A stretch of 7,654 nt of DNA from an uncultured candidate division Zixibacteria bacterium (GCA_913009765.1 CAJVYT010000201.1:1-7654); one strand, 5' to 3'. Shown: positions 1 through 6,391, counted from the stretch's first letter. Numbers and translations: made by a program. The notes: a model not told the origin generated them from the sequence alone.

Positions 1-113
1 TCAACTTTTAGTAAATGAGCAAGGCTCGTAAACTGAAAATCAGGGTCTCTTCGGGCATGACCGGTTATGAGAGATAATTTCTGCCATGTTTCTCCTATAT
101 CAGTGTATGGCAT
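1..113 (-). CDS. Group II intron-type reverse transcriptase/maturase, N-terminal fragment (continues beyond window edge)
   Basis: Thirty-seven complete codons read leftwards from the ATG at 113 to the window edge with no stop. The peptide contains GHARRDPDFQFTSLAHLL, which matches the N-terminal region of group II intron-encoded reverse transcriptases, where a short helical lead is followed by F-T/R-SLAHLL ahead of the first RT block. The catalytic YADD region would lie outside the window, so activity cannot be judged. I chose the ATG at 113 because AGGG (119-122) sits five bases upstream of it; an in-frame ATG at 125 has no Shine-Dalgarno sequence. Such proteins splice and mobilise their host intron, but the 245 bases between this start and the stop of the upstream gene cannot hold a complete 5' ribozyme half. 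It could be a 5'-truncated intron or an intron-less group II-like RT. The family call is fairly firm; the role is open. Confidence 0.72.
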   Translation of the reverse strand, partial: MPYTDIGETWQKLSLITGHARRDPDFQFTSLAHLLKV

Positions 114-118
114 GACAG

Positions 119-123
119 CCCTC
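119..123 (-). promoter_or_regulatory. Ribosome binding site deciding the RT start
   Basis: The minus strand reads GAGGG followed by five bases (CTGTC) and then ATG at 113. This supports initiation at 113 rather than at the in-frame ATG at 125, which has only A/C-rich sequence upstream. Confidence 0.5.
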
Positions 124-138
124 ATCTGTGTTTCTGTT

Positions 139-177
139 TCTGTATTTGTTTTTTTAAGCAAAAAAAACAAATACAGA
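139..177. repeat. Perfect 17-bp inverted repeat (A/T-rich hairpin)
   Basis: The arm TCTGTATTTGTTTTTTT at 139-155 is exactly complementary to 161-177, with a 5-base loop (156-160). It lies just upstream of the RT start on the minus strand. The stem is long but almost all A/T, and no separate T tract follows the stem on the minus strand, so it is not a textbook intrinsic terminator. It could act as a transcript 3' end for the defence operon, a structured leader for the RT gene, or a scar of an element end. Confidence 0.75.
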
Positions 178-232
178 TTCACTTATTTTATCTTCAATGA
201 ATAAGCAGTAGATGTGCCCCTTAAACAACCAT

Positions 233-253
233 CCCTAACCACCCTCCCACCCC
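233..253 (-). other. Canonical G-quadruplex motif
   Basis: On the minus strand this stretch reads GGGG-T-GGG-A-GGG-TGGTTA-GGG: four G runs of at least three with loops of 1, 1 and 6 bases, satisfying the standard G3+N1-7 rule. It is sharply different from the A/T-rich surroundings and lies between the stop of the STAND gene and the RT start. Being on the coding strand of both, it would also be present in any read-through RNA. The motif is certain; that it folds or regulates is inference. Confidence 0.65.
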
Positions 254-306
254 ACGGGATATGCAAAATTAGTATAGAGGAGTTTATAAAGTTTGTAGTG
301 AAGAGG

Positions 307-331
307 TTAATCCTTAATTTCTTAGGATTAA
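307..331 (-). terminator. Weak hairpin downstream of the STAND gene
   Basis: An 8-bp stem, TTAATCCT (307-314) with AGGATTAA (324-331), closes a 9-base loop, 28 bases past the stop codon of the STAND gene on the minus strand. No T tract follows the stem on that strand (the next bases are CCTCTTCAC), so it is a poor factor-independent terminator. It may instead be an RNA 3'-end stabiliser. Confidence 0.3.
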
Positions 332-358
332 AGTATTTTTGATATTATCGGCAGGAAG

Positions 359-3300
359 TCAATTAGTTTTACGTCTTTTGCGTTGCTCATAAATTGTTTT
401 CTTAAAATTTATTTTATCTCCATCAAATACATATGCTGAACGCATTTCATGAATACCTAGTCCATTCATCAAGCCAAGAATTACCATCTTCTCCTGATAT
501 CCAAATAAAACTAAAGCTAATGAGTTAGATTGCAGATAATCCTTGATGTAGGACAGCCTCGCCAAAAGACCATCCCCATTATTATTAACAGCTACGATCT
601 GGATATCACCAGATGGATTTATCCAACCTGCCTGTCCATCCCATTTTAAATTACCATAGTTAATAATGTCAGGGCTTGGGACTAGTAAGGATGGAGCAGA
701 ATTATCTTGGCTGCAATCATAACCAAACTCAGCTCCCCTTAGTAAATTAATTGTAGTAATATGAGCATTTTGAGTTCCGGGTATTTCGCAATCTAAATAA
801 TTTTCTCCAATTTCAACTCGCTGCTCCCAAACCAAACTGTCAGGATATTCACCAAACAATACCTTATAATCATAAGGTTCGTATCTCGATAAATCAGGAG
901 CAAACCGACTTGACCTCAATTCTTTTTTAATCTCTTTAATTTCTGACACAGAAGCAGTTACAGTTTTATATAAAATAGCTATTCTTTTATATGGGCAATC
1001 AGAATCTTTATTGTCATCCAATTTAAATTCCAAAGGACAATAAAGAGAAAGATATAACCATTGCTCCCCTTGGTCATCCGTAACAATTATTGTATCTGAA
1101 ATGTTTGGAAAGTCTTTTTTCCACATCCAGTCCTCATTACTCAAGTTAGCAACAGCATTAAAATCATAACTCACAGGCTTCCACCATTCCATATTCTTTT
1201 TGGGTTTATTCGAATAAATCCTTAGATCTGTCGGGTCGATATCACGCAAATCAATGCCTTGAAACCTAGGATAAGAAGTTTCTTTTTCATGACCCCAAGA
1301 ATGTTTTGAAATAGGCAAATGATCAGCTAATATTCCTGCTAAGCGATGCAACAAAATCCAATAATATTTTTTCCCCAACCGCTCAGCCCAGACTGGCTTC
1401 GCACGACCACCTCCGTACTTACCTACTATATATCTATCATGGCGATGACATCTATTATCCTGACCCGGATATCCTAACTTTTCGACTTCTTTCAAAAACC
1501 AACGATGAACTTGAGCCCTTGTAATTCCAGCAGAATCAATGTCATATTCACGTAAAACACGGGGTTCCAACACATAATGAACAAAATCAGTACCAATGCC
1601 AGAATCATCAAGATTCATGTGTAGTTTAAAAGCGTCATTTTCCTTTAAGTGCGATACATCTTCTTCAGATGGAAAATCTATTGGCCATGGACTATTGTAT
1701 GGCGGTCTAAACTTGTCAGGGTCAACACTACCACCCAATATCTTGCTGTGATAAGCGATCTCCATAATTAATCTATACCAGTCACGTATTGATGCACTTA
1801 GTGGTACTTCATCGCTTAAATAAATTACATTGTATAAATATTCAGCAATGTCTTTAAGGATTTTATTATCTTCTAATCGTAAAAGTGCACCATATGCTGA
1901 TAAAGTTATCCTTTCCATAACAAAATCATCGTCAGTATGAATAAATCTGTCAATTATTTGTTTAATAATAATAGGCCTAGCTATAAACAGTTTTGTTAAT
2001 CCTTTAGTAGCCCGGTCACGAACTCTCCGGTCTGGAGCTGAACAGCACCAAGCAAGAATAACAGCCCATAATTCAGTTGTTTTGTGACTAAATGGTTTTA
2101 AGTCTGCTTTGAGAGACCATTCAATCAATCTCCATGCAGACGCTTTTTTCTCAAAATCCTCATGAAGCATACTAGACCAAAAAGTATCTCTTTCTGTCAT
2201 ATCCGTACGAACTAACATGCTATCAATAAATTCAGCATTCATAGGATGATCAGGAATGACAGCTAAACCTAATAGAGCATCCATCGCTGCAAAAAATGAA
2301 TCATATTTAGACAATCCTTCATAAACCAACTTTGTCGTCTTCATTGAAAAAGTCTTTGGATCACGCCACTGAAAACCAGCAAAAATAACAGGCAAAATTG
2401 TTTTGTAACGATCCAGATTTTCAACAATATCAGCTATTTCGACATCATATTTTTCCGGCAGAATAATTGAGCACGCTTCCAGTACCCCCCTATGCTCTTT
2501 AGCTGATTCTTCTGAAATAACTGAAAAAGCAAGTGGTCCATCAGTAAATACTGTTTTAAGATTATGAGTATCTATATCACTCAGCAATGAAAGAGAAACC
2601 AAAAAGTCAGCGACCCGGTCAAATGTAAATCGACAAAACCATTCTTTCGGACCGAGCGGGTTTGCTCTTTTTTCTACTAATGAGACAAGGCCTTCCTTTT
2701 CTAGCTGCCTAAATAATGATCGGCTGTAATCTTCAACTGCAAATATTTCTTCAACTATAGTCTTTGCTATATCCAGAGGAAGTAACCGATTATTGTCTGT
2801 AGCCATCTGTCCAGCCAGTGCTTCAACTGCCTGGTTAACTTTATTATCTCGGGGATCATATCGGCATACTTTTGCCGCATGTTTGTTCTTTTCTTCAATT
2901 AAAAGACGAAGCACAGCTGCGAACCCGAGGCTTCCCAAGGGTACAGAGTCAATACCTGAATCTTTTAGTCCCTGACAAACCAAGTGCAGAAATAAAGGAT
3001 TTGCAAATTCTCTTTGCAATAGAGGCGTTGCAGGTGGCTGTAATTCATAAAATTCGAAAAATTGTCTAATTGCGTCAAACTCACGTCCAATAAAACCATT
3101 ATGTTCAAATTCAGGCCACTCATTCCCAATATCTATTGATTCATCTATGTAAGTATCTCGGCACGATACACATAGTTTTATCCATGGGAAATGCTTGAGT
3201 TGCTGGCGTAATGTCGGTAGCCAAGATTGTTTCCATTTATGACGGTCTTCAGATTCGTTAATAGCATCAATATACACTAAAGCATGCTTGCCTGTTGCCT

Positions 3301-4603
3301 CAGAAGCGGCATTTATCATACTCCAGAGTTCATCTCGGCTGATATTTCCAGCTAATCCAAGTTTACTTGATATCGTTTCCCACGGCTCACCCTCAGTAAA
3401 GTCCTCTCCGAAAAAAACTATACCTATTTGCTGTCTTTTGCTTATGTGCAACGCATGATCAACTATAGCGTGAGTTTTTCCGACACCAGCTGGTCCACGT
3501 AAAAGCATAGTAGGACTACTCGGTAATATGGTCTCTTGACTGTCTAACCATACCGCAATCTGGTTCAAACACTTCAGTAAGTCTCTTGATATATCTAATT
3601 TTCCAGCTGGAAAATCACATATGTATTCAGCATGAAACTGCCTAAATCCCGGAGTATCAGATTTCGAACCATGTTTATCGCAAAACTCTTTGAAAAACTT
3701 CTTCTCTGCACTCGTTGCTTTACTAATAAGTTGCTCTATTGTTTCATTTACGCCTTTGTAATTAAAAACTTGTTCTGTATCAAGGATAGTTTCAATTTCA
3801 TTTCTGAGTTTATAAAGCCCTTCAGATATATTTTCCACATTGTCTCGAATATCCTCTGGTACTTCATCAGTGGTCTCCGTGCGGCGATTCCAACTTTCTG
3901 TTTCTTTACGCAGCATATCAAGAGAATTGTTTACCCTCTGCACCCAACGTACTGCGCATGCAAAAGATTCAAGAGCATCAAATGCAGGCACATCTACTGA
4001 TAATTCAGGAGAATAGCGCTTTCCGGCTTGTGAGACAGCTTCTTCCAGACGCTGTTGAAGCCACGCATTGGTCATTATCGAATCATCAAACCAATAGCGC
4101 CTTAAGCCGCCAAATGGATCAACATCGATTAGTTGGCTTCGCAGGAAACTCTCATGCCAAAATTCGATATCTAATATTGTGCCTTGAGAGGAAAGTTCTT
4201 CTGTTCTTTCCTTTTTCCATTTTTCAAGCTTTTCTGTCTGACTCTTACCCCTTCGGCCTCCTGACGTAGGCCCTGTCGGGTCAAGTGGAAAACAGAAAAT
4301 GTAGCGAGTCAACTCTGGATGATTATGAACTGCTTTTTGTAATGAGTCTGTCATCTGACGGAATTGAGAACTTCCTAAGTTGTTAAAGAACTTTGACTGC
4401 ACCCCCCACTTTGTGCCATCCGGCAATACCGATATAGCTTCGACACCGCCATCCCCCCCTGCCCCCCTGTAACGATGAAACTTGCTATTTTCAGGTAATT
4501 TTTTGCCGGGGTTTCGATGATAAATTTGACAACATAATTCTTCAAATGCTTCTCTTTTACCGCCTTGAAATGCTCTAATCTTCTGAAAATTAATTTCTGT
4601 CAT
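359..4603 (-). CDS. Avs4-like antiviral STAND NTPase with N-terminal Mrr-like nuclease
   Basis: This 1414-residue protein has the Avs layout. Residues about 1-170 form a PD-(D/E)xK nuclease of Mrr type: FEEL helix near 20-23, GAGGDGGVEA with D51, and WGVQSK with Q69 and K71. A helical linker (about 175-340) leads to a STAND NTPase with Walker A GPAGVGKT (370-377), Walker B LVYIDAINE with D446, a candidate sensor arginine in SCRDTY (R482), and NPLFLHL (535-541) typical of the winged-helix part. Residues about 690-950 are helical and include DRRVRDRATKGL (858-869); 1060-1100 carries ERLGKKYYWILLHRLAGILAD. In known Avs proteins the C-terminal half binds a conserved phage protein (portal for Avs4), triggering oligomerisation and nuclease activity in the cytoplasm; target and activity here are inferred. 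The start has a weak GAGAA six bases or so upstream. It lies 119 bases behind the 371-residue gene. Avs4 is the best match by domain type, but a related unnamed nuclease-STAND family is possible. Confidence 0.85.
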   Translation of the reverse strand: MTEINFQKIRAFQGGKREAFEELCCQIYHRNPGKKLPENSKFHRYRGAGGDGGVEAISVLPDGTKWGVQSKFFNNLGSSQFRQMTDSLQKAVHNHPELTRYIFCFPLDPTGPTSGGRRGKSQTEKLEKWKKERTEELSSQGTILDIEFWHESFLRSQLIDVDPFGGLRRYWFDDSIMTNAWLQQRLEEAVSQAGKRYSPELSVDVPAFDALESFACAVRWVQRVNNSLDMLRKETESWNRRTETTDEVPEDIRDNVENISEGLYKLRNEIETILDTEQVFNYKGVNETIEQLISKATSAEKKFFKEFCDKHGSKSDTPGFRQFHAEYICDFPAGKLDISRDLLKCLNQIAVWLDSQETILPSSPTMLLRGPAGVGKTHAIVDHALHISKRQQIGIVFFGEDFTEGEPWETISSKLGLAGNISRDELWSMINAASEATGKHALVYIDAINESEDRHKWKQSWLPTLRQQLKHFPWIKLCVSCRDTYIDESIDIGNEWPEFEHNGFIGREFDAIRQFFEFYELQPPATPLLQREFANPLFLHLVCQGLKDSGIDSVPLGSLGFAAVLRLLIEEKNKHAAKVCRYDPRDNKVNQAVEALAGQMATDNNRLLPLDIAKTIVEEIFAVEDYSRSLFRQLEKEGLVSLVEKRANPLGPKEWFCRFTFDRVADFLVSLSLLSDIDTHNLKTVFTDGPLAFSVISEESAKEHRGVLEACSIILPEKYDVEIADIVENLDRYKTILPVIFAGFQWRDPKTFSMKTTKLVYEGLSKYDSFFAAMDALLGLAVIPDHPMNAEFIDSMLVRTDMTERDTFWSSMLHEDFEKKASAWRLIEWSLKADLKPFSHKTTELWAVILAWCCSAPDRRVRDRATKGLTKLFIARPIIIKQIIDRFIHTDDDFVMERITLSAYGALLRLEDNKILKDIAEYLYNVIYLSDEVPLSASIRDWYRLIMEIAYHSKILGGSVDPDKFRPPYNSPWPIDFPSEEDVSHLKENDAFKLHMNLDDSGIGTDFVHYVLEPRVLREYDIDSAGITRAQVHRWFLKEVEKLGYPGQDNRCHRHDRYIVGKYGGGRAKPVWAERLGKKYYWILLHRLAGILADHLPISKHSWGHEKETSYPRFQGIDLRDIDPTDLRIYSNKPKKNMEWWKPVSYDFNAVANLSNEDWMWKKDFPNISDTIIVTDDQGEQWLYLSLYCPLEFKLDDNKDSDCPYKRIAILYKTVTASVSEIKEIKKELRSSRFAPDLSRYEPYDYKVLFGEYPDSLVWEQRVEIGENYLDCEIPGTQNAHITTINLLRGAEFGYDCSQDNSAPSLLVPSPDIINYGNLKWDGQAGWINPSGDIQIVAVNNNGDGLLARLSYIKDYLQSNSLALVLFGYQEKMVILGLMNGLGIHEMRSAYVFDGDKINFKKTIYEQRKRRKTN

Positions 4604-4635
4604 TATATTCTCGTTATTTAGTTTCTACTATTAAA

Positions 4636-4673
4636 TTTATTTGCCAGGTATATAAATATTACTCGCAAATAAA
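4636..4673. repeat. 9-bp inverted repeat in the gap between the two defence genes
   Basis: TTTATTTGC (4636-4644) and GCAAATAAA (4665-4673) are perfectly complementary across 20 A/T-rich bases. The repeat sits in the 119-base gap just upstream of the STAND gene. It could form an mRNA stem limiting read-through or shielding translation, or be an operator. The sequence is clear; the function is not. Confidence 0.5.
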
Positions 4674-4717
4674 GAGGTACTATGTAACTTATTATGACCA
4701 ATGTTTGAAATATAATA

Positions 4718-4722
4718 CTCCT
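4718..4722 (-). promoter_or_regulatory. Shine-Dalgarno-like AGGAG with no standard start codon behind it
   Basis: A full AGGAG follows directly on the TAA stop of the 371-residue gene on the minus strand. No ATG, GTG or TTG occurs at the usual 5-9 base distance; the nearest candidate is a TTG 16 bases on. It may be fortuitous or a remnant of an earlier gene junction. Confidence 0.3.
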
Positions 4723-5838
4723 TTAAATATCCATGTTATCAAAAGCATCCTGCAAACTGCATATATGCTCTAATTCAGACTTAAACTCATCCAATGAATT
4801 CATTTTTCTTTTTAATTTGGAAACCGTTTTATTATCAATATGGATTGGAAGTCCTGATTCAGCATATATCATGCCGAATTTTGTCTCATCACGTTTACGC
4901 AACATTGCTTCAAACCGGCCAAAAATCTCAAATATTTTCTTAGCCTGTTCTTCACCTATTGATGGATGCTGTTTAGCATGAGGCAGAAAATGCTTTTTAT
5001 AAGTTGACGGAACTAATCCAAAATAAGGAATGTGGAAAAAGAATTCAGGTGATGAATGAACCGTCAAGTTTCTATATTCGGTTCGGATAAAAACTATGTC
5101 AGAAAAAAGTCTATTTAAATCATTGCTTGAACCTACTGGAATTAACCATTTAAGCCTTTCAGACCAATTCATACCTTTGAAGTCAGCATAAGTTAAATCT
5201 TTCCGGTCACTTAGAGAAAAGCAGGCATCCATGATAACTTCAATCATTGCTAAATAAAATACTACAGCAGCTATTGTATTTGCTTCTATCCTCCTTAGCT
5301 TCTGGTACTGCAAGTTAAGCTCGCTGGACAAGCTGTGAATTGCTGTATCTATATCGCCCTTTGCTCCTGTATTCCCGTGGGAAACTTTTTGTTTTTTAAC
5401 TGACGATTTCTCTGAATTCTCCCTGAAGAAGTCATATAAGCCACGTAGCTTATGATATTGATTTTGCAGTGAAAACTCTCCACTCTCATATTTTTTCTTT
5501 GCAGTTAATGCTAAGTCGCGATCCATAATTGCAGCAGCGGCTTTTATTTTCTTAATTAATTCTTCAGCTTCCTTTGTATGATTCGGGGGACCTTCTAAAT
5601 TCCAAGCATATCTTTTCCAATCCCATAATAACCATATCCGCCCCTTATATTCTATCGGCAATTCCCAGTCAGATTTATCTCCTCCTTCGGGGAGCATTGC
5701 TTTAAGAAATACTGTAAAAACCAATCTAATTAGATAACTTGGGGGCTCATCCATTCGATCATACTTTACCAATGATACTTGGTTAGGCCATTTTTCAGAA
5801 TATTTTATGCCTGTAAGGGCCTCTAGTATTTTTTTCAT
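4723..5838 (-). CDS. Putative HEPN-domain protein, possible RNase, next to the Avs4-like gene
   Basis: I do not recognise a named family for this 371-residue protein. The strongest clue is RNLTVH at 256-261 in IRTEYRNLTVHSS: an R-x4-H motif with Asn right after the Arg, the usual form of the HEPN RNase active site (R-x4-6-H). It lies in a helical stretch, and an upstream helix (about 183-206, AVVFYLAMIEVIMDAC) carries E200, as HEPN folds often have an acidic residue in the first helix. Residues 1-85 are a separate Trp-rich, partly hydrophobic segment (YLIRLVFTVFL near 35-45); 90-150 are charged and probably coiled coil; the C-terminus (335-371) is helical. No signal peptide or clear transmembrane segment is seen. 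The start is supported only by frame and composition, since no good ribosome site precedes ATG 5838. It is first of a same-strand pair with the STAND nuclease gene, so a role as second effector, antitoxin-like partner or regulator is inferred. RNase activity is unproven. Confidence 0.6.
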   Translation of the reverse strand: MKKILEALTGIKYSEKWPNQVSLVKYDRMDEPPSYLIRLVFTVFLKAMLPEGGDKSDWELPIEYKGRIWLLWDWKRYAWNLEGPPNHTKEAEELIKKIKAAAAIMDRDLALTAKKKYESGEFSLQNQYHKLRGLYDFFRENSEKSSVKKQKVSHGNTGAKGDIDTAIHSLSSELNLQYQKLRRIEANTIAAVVFYLAMIEVIMDACFSLSDRKDLTYADFKGMNWSERLKWLIPVGSSNDLNRLFSDIVFIRTEYRNLTVHSSPEFFFHIPYFGLVPSTYKKHFLPHAKQHPSIGEEQAKKIFEIFGRFEAMLRKRDETKFGMIYAESGLPIHIDNKTVSKLKRKMNSLDEFKSELEHICSLQDAFDNMDI

Positions 5839-5889
5839 TTATTTGAGGTCATTTTAAGTATATATAAAATTATCTCATTGTAACACTTT

Positions 5890-5920
5890 TGTGATAGTCA
5901 GTTATAGCACAATTATCACA
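5890..5920. promoter_or_regulatory. Cluster of TGTGATA-type half-sites, possible operator
   Basis: TGTGATA (5890-5896) is matched in reverse by TAGCACA (5905-5911) and exactly by TATCACA (5914-5920). These are three copies of the same half-site in 31 bases, two of them inverted relative to the first. The cluster overlaps and follows the candidate promoter -10 of the defence pair, a position suited to repression. Spacing does not fit CRP, which needs TGTGA-N6-TCACA. No regulator gene is present in the window. Confidence 0.35.
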
Positions 5921-5940
5921 TATATTAGTAAAAGGTTTAA
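5912..5940 (-). promoter_or_regulatory. Candidate promoter for the HEPN/STAND pair
   Basis: On the minus strand an extended -10, TGTGATAAT (5912-5920), follows a weak -35, TTAAAC (5935-5940), with 17 bases between hexamers. Transcription would begin near 5905 and give an A/T-rich leader of roughly 65-70 bases before ATG 5838. The -35 is poor (three of six consensus bases), and such motifs arise easily in A/T-rich DNA. Confidence 0.3.
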
Positions 5941-5950
5941 GCCTTTTACT
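5927..5950. repeat. 9-bp inverted repeat overlapping the promoter -35
   Basis: AGTAAAAGG (5927-5935) and CCTTTTACT (5942-5950) are perfectly complementary around the 6-base spacer TTTAAG. It overlaps the candidate -35 element of the defence pair, so it may be an operator. As RNA it would form a short stem-loop. Confidence 0.5.
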
Positions 5951-5959
5951 CCTTTGTTT

Positions 5960-5976
5960 TCAATGCATTGCATTGA
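5960..5976. repeat. 17-base perfect palindrome, operator-like
   Basis: TCAATGCA-T-TGCATTGA has 8-bp arms around a single central base, the shape of a dimeric repressor site. It lies about 120 bases upstream of ATG 5838. No binding protein can be assigned. Confidence 0.45.
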
Positions 5977-6033
5977 TTTACCTGCTTCTTTAAGGAATCA
6001 CTTCAGGAACCACCTCAGCGTATGCGAGCGAGG

Positions 6034-6095
6034 TTCACCGAGCGAGCACGTGCGGTGAATGTAATGAACCGCACCAATCCCCATTTATGGGGATT
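6034..6095. repeat. GC-rich tandem hairpin patch
   Basis: Three stems lie within 62 bases. TTCACCG (6034-6040) pairs with CGGTGAA (6053-6059). GTGCGGT (6050-6056) pairs with ACCGCAC (6068-6074), mutually exclusive with the first. AATCCCCA-TTTA-TGGGGATT (6076-6095) has an 8-bp stem with a 4-base loop. The part around 6011-6075 is much richer in G+C than its surroundings. It could be an extragenic repeat unit, a small structured RNA or a bidirectional transcript end. The two competing stems are switch-like, but no open reading frame or ligand-binding consensus is recognisable. Confidence 0.5.
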
Positions 6096-6124
6096 CAAAC
6101 ATAAACCCAAATCTGACTAAAAAC

Positions 6125-6391
6125 ACAATCACACTCCATTGGGCGGGAATTAATCAATCCAGGCAGTCACGAGCAAGCCTGCGGATTATCAGGTTGCTGG
6201 CTTTATCCAATGAGTCGAGTAAGAGCAACAGCCTCGACTTCCTGATAAACGCAAAGGATTGAGAAGTGAAAATCGTCTCAAAGCGCTCATTGAGGCGTAT
6301 TTGGTCGTGCCAAACCCGTTTCTGTTTGGTCGAAAGCAAGAGCTGTAGAGACCCTGCCTGACTATTGGGAGGGAAAATGGAGTGTGATTGT
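6125..6391. mobile_element. 267-base MITE-like element with perfect 16-bp terminal inverted repeats
   Basis: ACAATCACACTCCATT (6125-6140) and its exact complement AATGGAGTGTGATTGT (6376-6391) bound a 267-base segment. Inside are further stems: TTATCAGG (6186-6193) with CCTGATAA (6241-6248), AGTCGAG (6213-6219) with CTCGACT (6233-6239), CAATGAG (6208-6214) with CTCATTG (6286-6292), and GTTGCT (6193-6198) with AGCAAC (6224-6229). A minus-strand open frame of 87 codons (6154-6417) overlaps it, but it has no recognisable domain or ribosome site and is probably chance. The size, terminal repeats and lack of a transposase fit a miniature non-autonomous transposon. No target-site duplication is visible at the repeat ends, so a long structured RNA closed by the 16-bp helix is an alternative. 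Confidence 0.5.

Noticed and set aside
2485..2490. Further G6 tract in the STAND gene (and one near 7120 in the truncated gene) as phase-variation sites
   Set aside because: Single short tracts in non-catalytic codons; six identical bases alone are weak evidence.
2793..3069. Two short plus-strand open frames
   Set aside because: Shadows of the STAND NTPase coding sequence on the other strand, overlapping each other and lacking any protein-like signal.
3632..4269. Plus-strand open frames of 122 and 103 codons
   Set aside because: They are antisense to well-supported STAND-protein codons and have no domain resemblance.
359..4603. Cap4 (DUF4297) nuclease as the N-terminal domain, i.e. an Avs2/Avs3 type
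   Set aside because: The GGDGG...VQSK arrangement near residues 49-71 fits the Mrr-like pattern better, pointing to the Avs4 type.
4733..4981. 82-codon plus-strand frame
   Set aside because: Antisense to the C-terminal codons of the 371-residue gene; no ribosome site or domain.
5890..5920. CRP/FNR binding site
   Set aside because: Half-sites look like TGTGA/TCACA, but the spacing (12 or more bases between cores) does not fit the required 6.
5960..6095. CRISPR array or phage attachment site
   Set aside because: The repeats are inverted and differ in sequence; there are no regularly spaced direct repeats, and no integrase or tRNA is nearby.
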